NCBI GenBank assembly: GCA_959605945.1
Contig: CAUHGY010000092.1
Location: forward strand, 1 to 6,116
Origin: an uncultured Clostridia bacterium
GTDB lineage: Bacteria > Bacillota > Clostridia > Christensenellales > Borkfalkiaceae
Length of the DNA stretch: 6,116 nt
Direction of reading: 5' to 3'
In this document: positions 5,357 to 6,116 of the stretch, piece by piece
Numbering within the stretch: the first letter of the stretch is position 1
Layout: the number at the start of each line of letters is the position of its first letter
Translations under genes and position numbers: made by a program
Notes under the pieces: generated by a model
What the model was told of the DNA's origin: nothing
What the model saw: the letters and a program-made list of their open reading frames with translations, nothing else
The model's database searches: none

Positions 5357-6116
5357 ATGGATTTCAATTCAACGGTTAAAGGCAGTTTGCTCGAAGGGTT
5401 TTACCCCGAAGGCTGGGACTTTAAAAAAATAGACGAATGCTGTTCTCATTCTCCCGAAGAGATAACCGAGAGACAGTCTTTCTGGAACAGGGATTTTAAT
5501 CCCGTGGAGTGCGAAAATCTCGGCGAATTCGACGTCAAGATGGGCCATGAAATAGCAAACGAGATAAGAAAAGCAAACGAACGCAATCAGAAGATTTGCT
5601 TTATTCTGCCCGTGGGACCCATGGGCATGTATAAATGGGCGGTTTACTTTATTAAGGAATGGAACATAAGCTGCAAAAACGTGTGGTGCTTTAACATGGA
5701 TGAATGGGCGGATGCCGAAGGCAACACCATCACGGGCGAAGCTTCATTCCGGAATGCAATGGAAACAGCGTTTTATAATCCGCTCGGCGAACTTACGGTT
5801 CCGAAAGATCACAGAAACTTTGCCACCAAGGAAAATCTTCCCACCTATCCCGAAAAGATCGCCGCGTTGAAAAAAGAAGGCGCAAAACTCGTTCTCGTTT
5901 ACGGCATAGGAAGAATGTGCCATATAGCTTTCTGGGAACCCCACTTCGGCGCCGAATTCAAAAGCGACGAAGAGTGGAAAGCTCAGCCTTACAGAATCGC
6001 CGCAAAACTGCACCCGCTGACAATAGAGCAGAACGCGCTCACTTCCTTCAAGAGCAGGACCAGCCTCGTTCCCTGCCGTGCGAACACCGTGGGACCCGCT
6101 CTCATGTTTGCCGCCG
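5357..6116 (+). CDS. NagB-fold glucosamine-6-phosphate isomerase-like protein (3' end outside window)
   Basis: An open frame of 253 codons runs off the window end with no stop. Compared from memory with E. coli NagB, the fold is recognisable. ILPVGPMGMYKW (83-94) sits where NagB has its sugar-phosphate loop, VWCFNMDEW (109-117) matches TFNMDEY with catalytic Asp72 (here D115), SFRNAMETAFY (130-140) matches the next helix, and GIGRMCHIAFWEP (183-195) matches GVGNDGHIAFNEP. His143 and Glu148 are kept as H189 and E194, but the N and D of NDGH are replaced by R186 and M187. About 45 residues precede the NagB-like start. SFKSRTSLVP (230-239) and NTVGPAL (243-249) fit the later allosteric/ALTVG region. 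It may act on an amino-sugar phosphate or a related sugar, but given the changed residues it may not be a true deaminase. It is probably the third gene of the PIG-L operon; 70 or more residues may be missing. Confidence 0.82.
   Translation, partial: MDFNSTVKGSLLEGFYPEGWDFKKIDECCSHSPEEITERQSFWNRDFNPVECENLGEFDVKMGHEIANEIRKANERNQKICFILPVGPMGMYKWAVYFIKEWNISCKNVWCFNMDEWADAEGNTITGEASFRNAMETAFYNPLGELTVPKDHRNFATKENLPTYPEKIAALKKEGAKLVLVYGIGRMCHIAFWEPHFGAEFKSDEEWKAQPYRIAAKLHPLTIEQNALTSFKSRTSLVPCRANTVGPALMFAA

Overview
The window reads as bacterial chromosome, most likely from an uncultured or gut-type Clostridia/Firmicutes lineage. This is inference from four things: strong AAGGAG-type Shine-Dalgarno sites, AT-rich intergenic DNA around coding DNA of moderate GC, the protein flavour (a polar amino-acid ABC transporter, an AraC regulator with an N-terminal cupin, Gfo/Idh and PIG-L enzymes), and the absence of any Gram-negative export feature. 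No rRNA, tRNA, CRISPR array, transposase or phage gene was seen.

Layout. (1) Bases 8-2246, plus strand: a compact operon of an amino-acid ABC permease, its ATPase (GTG start, overlapping the permease by 20 bp) and a small CBM9-like (DOMON-type) protein 24 bp further on. The substrate-binding protein is not in the window and may lie upstream. (2) Bases 2247-2543: a convergent intergenic region with a strong, apparently bidirectional intrinsic terminator. (3) Bases 2544-3422, minus strand: an AraC-family regulator. (4) Bases 3423-3563: a divergent AT-rich control region with candidate promoters both ways, three TTGTAT repeats at exactly 17-bp intervals, a perfect short palindrome and phased T-tracts. 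(5) Bases 3564-6116, plus strand: a PIG-L/LmbE-type deacetylase, a Gfo/Idh/MocA oxidoreductase, and a NagB-fold (glucosamine-6-phosphate isomerase-like) protein cut off by the window end.

How they may work together. The divergent AraC regulator most plausibly senses a small molecule, possibly a sugar, and controls the deacetylase-dehydrogenase-isomerase operon. That set suggests processing of an N-acylated or amino sugar, but no substrate can be read from the sequence. The amino-acid transporter operon looks like a separate unit, although its CBM9-like third gene is an unexpected partner. The points most worth a second look are the roughly 70-residue insert in the ABC ATPase, the NagB-like protein that keeps some catalytic residues but lacks the Asp of the NDGH motif, the apparently leaderless AraC mRNA, and the 17-bp repeat array in the divergent promoter region. 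None of these amounts to a proven new system.
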